A stretch of DNA of 8,815 nucleotides from Butyrivibrio sp. (lineage in GTDB: Bacteria; Bacillota_A; Clostridia; Lachnospirales; Lachnospiraceae). The position numbers and the translations under genes are program-made. Where the stretch lies: contig NZ_JAILQF010000059.1 of the NCBI RefSeq assembly GCF_024699075.1, positions 1 through 8,815 of the forward strand, written 5' to 3'. Each line of letters starts with the position of its first letter. The first letter of the stretch is position 1. This document shows, piece after piece, positions 6,420 through 8,815 of this stretch. Under the pieces are notes generated by a model. That model searched no databases, was not told the origin of the DNA, and saw nothing but the letters and a program-made list of their open reading frames with translations.

Positions 6420-6442
6420 AAAAGTTAAAAGTATTAACTTTT
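6420..6442. repeat. 9-bp inverted repeat in the divergent intergenic region
   Basis: AAAAGTTAA (6420-6428) and TTAACTTTT (6434-6442) flank a 5-nt loop. The stem is almost only A-T pairs, so it would be a poor terminator despite the following T residues. A protein-binding site or a DNA structural element is possible. Confidence 0.35.
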
Positions 6443-6483
6443 TTGATTCGTCATCCGATAAAAGATTTGCTTAGCGGTTTTAT

Positions 6484-6498
6484 GATATTAAAAATATC
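6484..6498. promoter_or_regulatory. 15-bp palindrome, operator candidate copy 2
   Basis: GATATTAAAAATATC: half-sites identical to copy 1, with AAA as centre. It lies 9 bp upstream of the -35 box of the main promoter and its centre is 30 bp from that of copy 3, close to three helical turns, so adjacent binding on one DNA face is plausible. Confidence 0.68.
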
Positions 6499-6507
6499 AA
6501 AATAGGG

Positions 6508-6535
6508 TTGAAAAATATTTTTAATATCGTAAAAT
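6508..6535 (+). promoter_or_regulatory. Main candidate promoter of the exported-protein gene
   Basis: TTGAAA (6508-6513) and TAAAAT (6530-6535), each close to the sigma-A consensus, are separated by 16 bp. The spacer is filled almost exactly by operator copy 3 (6514-6528), so bound regulator would exclude RNA polymerase. The expected start is near 6542, one base before the 5' stem-loop. Confidence 0.6.
6514..6528. promoter_or_regulatory. 15-bp palindrome, operator candidate copy 3 (promoter spacer)
   Basis: AATATTTTTAATATC: differs from the consensus GATATT-N3-AATATC at only the first base. It occupies the spacer between the -35 and -10 boxes of the main promoter, a classical position for repression. 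Confidence 0.62.
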
Positions 6536-6542
6536 ATATGTA

Positions 6543-6583
6543 TGCGAATATTGTATTTGCAAGTTCGAATACAATAAATCGCA
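6543..6583 (+). other. Stem-loop at predicted 5' end of exported-protein mRNA
   Basis: TGCGAATATTGTATT (6543-6557) pairs with AATACAATAAATCGCA (6568-6583) across a 10-nt loop, with one small bulge. Because transcription from the main promoter should begin near 6542, this hairpin would form the very 5' end of the mRNA. Terminal stem-loops of this kind stabilise messages such as E. coli ompA; that role is inferred here. It is followed by a 12-bp palindrome GACTTTAAAGTC (6600-6611) and the ribosome binding site AAAGGAG (6613-6619). Confidence 0.5.
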
Positions 6584-6628
6584 AATAAACCCCAACCCGG
6601 ACTTTAAAGTCGAAAGGAGCCTATTTAT

Positions 6629-7297
6629 ATGAACATGAAGTTTGTAAAGAAAATGCTCACAGTATCACTCGCAGCAGCACTTGTAGTTATGCCAATGACA
6701 GCTTTTGCTACAACAGATTCATCCAGCGACGAGACGACATCAACAGTTACAACATCAACATCATCAAACTCATCTGATTCATCAGATACTTATGTAGCAC
6801 CTGAAGGAGTATCATTCTCTAGCCAGGCTACAATCGGTGGTAAGGTTGTAAAGTCATCCGTTCCCGGATCTTATCAGCTTGGTACAACAGTTAAAGCTGT
6901 TGTATTCACACAGTCACTCGATGGCCTTAAGGCAGCAGCTGGAATGACTGGCACAGAAAGACCATACGCAAGAGTATATGAGTCCAACGCCAAGAAGTCA
7001 CCTCTTGCTCTTGAAACAGCAAATTGGACAGCATCTGTTTTAGGTAAGACACTTCTTTCTGATACTGGTATCAATATCAATCTTGGAAAGATGACAGATG
7101 GCAAGTTCAGTTCACTTACAGATTCTGTAAAGACTCCTGTTACAATCGCACTTAAGGGCGACGCTGCAGGTGCTACATCAGTTATCGCTGTTGGACCTAA
7201 TGGTGTTGTAGAATTTATCGACGCTACTAACGATGGCGCTGGCAATGTTACATTTGAAGCTATTGGTGGCCAGCATACATATTACTTTGTAAAATAA
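6629..7297 (+). CDS. Exported Ser/Thr-rich protein of unknown function
   Basis: A 222-residue exported protein I cannot name. A Sec signal peptide is clear: Lys4/Lys7/Lys8, a hydrophobic core (about 10-23) and a likely signal peptidase I site after AFA (25-27). Residues 28-53 are nearly all Ser, Thr and Asp, like a linker or surface spacer. The remaining about 170 residues look like a compact strand-rich domain ending in GGQHTYYFVK. There is no cysteine, lipobox, LPXTG motif or membrane anchor, so it may be released or loosely wall-bound. The start ATG 6629 has AAAGGAG (6613-6619) at 9-nt spacing; the ATG at 6635 is too far away. Six of seven isoleucines use ATC, one ATT and none ATA, unlike its neighbours, which suggests high expression. 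Regulation by the divergent XRE protein is likely. Confidence 0.88.
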   Translation: MNMKFVKKMLTVSLAAALVVMPMTAFATTDSSSDETTSTVTTSTSSNSSDSSDTYVAPEGVSFSSQATIGGKVVKSSVPGSYQLGTTVKAVVFTQSLDGLKAAAGMTGTERPYARVYESNAKKSPLALETANWTASVLGKTLLSDTGININLGKMTDGKFSSLTDSVKTPVTIALKGDAAGATSVIAVGPNGVVEFIDATNDGAGNVTFEAIGGQHTYYFVK

Positions 7298-7301
7298 TAC
7301 G

Positions 7302-7307
7302 TATAAT
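7302..7307 (+). promoter_or_regulatory. Consensus TATAAT box just before the membrane-protein ORF
   Basis: A perfect TATAAT ends 5 bp before the first ATG (7313) of the downstream frame, so a transcript would begin at or next to that codon. No convincing -35 is seen at 16-18 bp upstream. The hexamer may be chance in AT-rich DNA. Confidence 0.3.
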
Positions 7308-7312
7308 AAATC

Positions 7313-8815
7313 ATGATGCATAAAAAAATAGATAGGCAGCCTGAAAATGGCTGCTTATCTTTTATAAAAAATAACTTATATTTGTGCTTCGGGGTGATAC
7401 TGATAGTAGCACTTTGTATGTATGGAATATTTGGAATTTTTGGTTTTTCTGCATTCCCGGATGAATTCGGTTATTGGTCCCCTGCAGCGATGATCTTGGG
7501 CTATGATTGGTCTTCAATAACAGAGCTTGGGTCTTATTATTCCTATGGATACAGCTTGTTATTAGTGCCTGTTCTTGGCTTGTTTGATGGCGCTATAAAT
7601 ACATATAGGGCAGCTGTTGTACTTAATCTGTTAATGCAGTGCCTATCGGTTCCTATGCTATATGCGATAATATCAAAACTTTATCCTTTTGGCAGACGAA
7701 GCGAGAAAGCAATAGTAGTATCTGTATCAGTTCTATATCCTGCATGGGTTTTTTATACTCAGACTACAATGTCTGAGTCACTTCTTAATTTTCTATTTGT
7801 TTTATCAGTATTCCTTATGATGAGATTTTTGGATAAGCCTGTTATATCAAGAGGAATCTTGTTCGTGCTTGTCCTTGTCTATAGCTACTTTGTCCATATG
7901 AGATGTATAGGGACAATTGGGGCAGGAATGCTAGTAATGATCATATTTGTTTTTACCAAGAGAAAGACTAAGTTCGGCAAAAAGGCTTTGCTCCTTCCAC
8001 TTATTATAATAGGCCTGTTTGGAGCAAGCTTTATCATAAAGAGTTTTGTGATTGATTCTCTGTATAAAGGAACTTCCAGCGATATGCTTAGCTGGAATGA
8101 CTATACATCTATTCCTTACAGAGTTATGAAGATACTAAATATAGATGGCTTTATATATCTTATTAAAGATATTGTTGGAAAGCTTTTCTATATTGGAATG
8201 GCAACATACGGAATTGGATATTTTGGAATATACGCCCTTATTAAGCAAAGTATAAACAGCATTAAGAATATAAAGGCTAGAAGGTCCGGCCCTAAAGACA
8301 TGCTTTGGCTTTATATAGCATTACTGGTCCTCGCACAGTTTATGGTTGCGCTTATTTATTTAAATGGTGCATCAAATCCTGAAAATGACAGATTGGATAT
8401 ATTCCTTCATGGAAGATATATAGACTTTTTCCTTCCTGTGATTATCGGGATAGGAGTCTGTGAGATGCTTAATACAAGGAAATATGTGCACTTTGTGGTA
8501 GTGACTCTGGCTTTCTATATTTTGGGCTTTTACATATGCAGAGGCGCTATTTTAGACAACCTTGTGTCTATGAGTAATGCTCATGGATTTACCATGATTG
8601 GAATGAGTCATTTTTTAGTGAAGAATCCGCAACCAGATACCCTTTCATATCTATTTAAACAGACTATTTTAGGTACAGTACTTACTTTAATAGCATTTGC
8701 AGCAGTTGCATTATACAGAAAGGTCAGAATAGAAACCTTTCTCCTAATAGTTCTAATAATGCAGGTACTATTTAGCATAGATGCGTGCAAACATTATATA
8801 TTCCCTAATCAGTCA
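7313..8815 (+). CDS. Polytopic membrane protein, GT-C glycosyltransferase-like (3' end outside window)
   Basis: At least 501 codons open to the window end with no stop. It has many hydrophobic segments (about 22-46, 76-92, 100-122, 133-150, 154-171, 180-197, 201-215, 225-245, 293-312, 331-351, 370-386, 392-409 and 449-468). Features shared with GT-C enzymes, which use lipid-linked sugars on the outer face, are an acidic Asp50-Glu51 in PDEFGYW after the first segment, YYSYGYS (75-81), an MSES motif (153-156) and GRY (367-369) before a later segment. The specific product is unknown. Start choice is uncertain: ATG 7313 and 7316 lack a ribosome binding site, and a terminator-like hairpin covers codons 6-18. 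A later start such as the ATG at residue 36 would cut the first membrane segment. Abundant ATA codons contrast with the exported-protein gene just upstream. Confidence 0.82.
   Translation, partial: MMHKKIDRQPENGCLSFIKNNLYLCFGVILIVALCMYGIFGIFGFSAFPDEFGYWSPAAMILGYDWSSITELGSYYSYGYSLLLVPVLGLFDGAINTYRAAVVLNLLMQCLSVPMLYAIISKLYPFGRRSEKAIVVSVSVLYPAWVFYTQTTMSESLLNFLFVLSVFLMMRFLDKPVISRGILFVLVLVYSYFVHMRCIGTIGAGMLVMIIFVFTKRKTKFGKKALLLPLIIIGLFGASFIIKSFVIDSLYKGTSSDMLSWNDYTSIPYRVMKILNIDGFIYLIKDIVGKLFYIGMATYGIGYFGIYALIKQSINSIKNIKARRSGPKDMLWLYIALLVLAQFMVALIYLNGASNPENDRLDIFLHGRYIDFFLPVIIGIGVCEMLNTRKYVHFVVVTLAFYILGFYICRGAILDNLVSMSNAHGFTMIGMSHFLVKNPQPDTLSYLFKQTILGTVLTLIAFAAVALYRKVRIETFLLIVLIMQVLFSIDACKHYIFPNQS
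7330..7365 (+). terminator. Terminator-like hairpin after the exported-protein gene
   Basis: AGATAGGCAGCC (7330-7341) pairs with GGCTGCTTATCT (7349-7360), 12 bp including one G-T pair, with a 7-nt loop and a short T-rich tail (TTTTAT). It would end the exported-protein transcript. It also lies within the first codons of the downstream frame, an odd overlap that may instead point to attenuation. Confidence 0.7.

Noticed and set aside
6600..6611. The 12-bp palindrome GACTTTAAAGTC as an operator
   Set aside because: It lies in the untranslated leader right before the ribosome binding site, occurs once, and has no related copy. It could be a small mRNA hairpin, but nothing supports a protein site.
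6874..7245. A 123-codon open frame on the - strand opposite the exported-protein gene
   Set aside because: It arises because the + strand codon bias avoids reverse-strand stops; no start signals and no family resemblance.
1..8815. CRISPR arrays, tRNA or rRNA genes, transposases, phage integrases
   Set aside because: No regularly spaced repeats, no tRNA cloverleaf with conserved arms, and no recombinase or transposase motifs were seen on either strand.

Overview
The window reads as a piece of an AT-rich, low-GC Gram-positive chromosome, most likely a Lachnospiraceae/Clostridia member such as the Butyrivibrio-Pseudobutyrivibrio group. That assignment is an inference. It rests on the heavy use of ATA/AGA codons, AGGAG-type ribosome binding sites, the clostridial folate gene order and the protein families present. 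No rRNA or other phylogenetic marker is in the window.

Region 1 (1-2613) is a folate biosynthesis operon on the + strand. It holds the 3' end of folE (GTP cyclohydrolase I), a small HD-domain protein with a C-terminal CxxCx5C motif, folP (dihydropteroate synthase), and a fused folB-folK gene (dihydroneopterin aldolase plus HPPK). FolP and FolBK overlap by 20 nt. Together they cover the route from GTP to dihydropteroate except dihydroneopterin triphosphate dephosphorylation, and the HD protein lies exactly where that missing enzyme would fit. A Gfo/Idh/MocA-type oxidoreductase (2658-3623) follows 44 nt later and may be co-transcribed.

Region 2 (3624-4014) has no gene. It is dominated by a roughly 298-bp imperfect palindrome (3628-3925) with a GC-rich core in AT-rich surroundings, followed by a short leader that may be structured. 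Region 3 (4015-5677) holds a DUF5071-like small acidic protein and a seven-segment membrane protein, 22 nt apart. A perfect 16-bp bidirectional terminator (5707-5742) separates them from the convergent regulator.

Region 4 (5741-7297) is a divergent pair: an XRE-family repressor on the - strand and an exported, Ser/Thr-rich, cysteine-free protein on the + strand. The 366-bp gap between them carries three copies of a 15-bp palindrome, GATATT-N3-AATATC. One fills the spacer of a good sigma-A-type promoter, and a stem-loop begins at the predicted 5' end of that transcript. The exported-protein gene shows codon bias typical of high expression. This is the most complete candidate for an undescribed regulatory system here.

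Region 5 (7313-8815) is one open frame running off the window end. It encodes a polytopic membrane protein with features of GT-C type glycosyltransferases. Its start overlaps a terminator-like hairpin and lies directly behind a TATAAT box, with no ribosome binding site.
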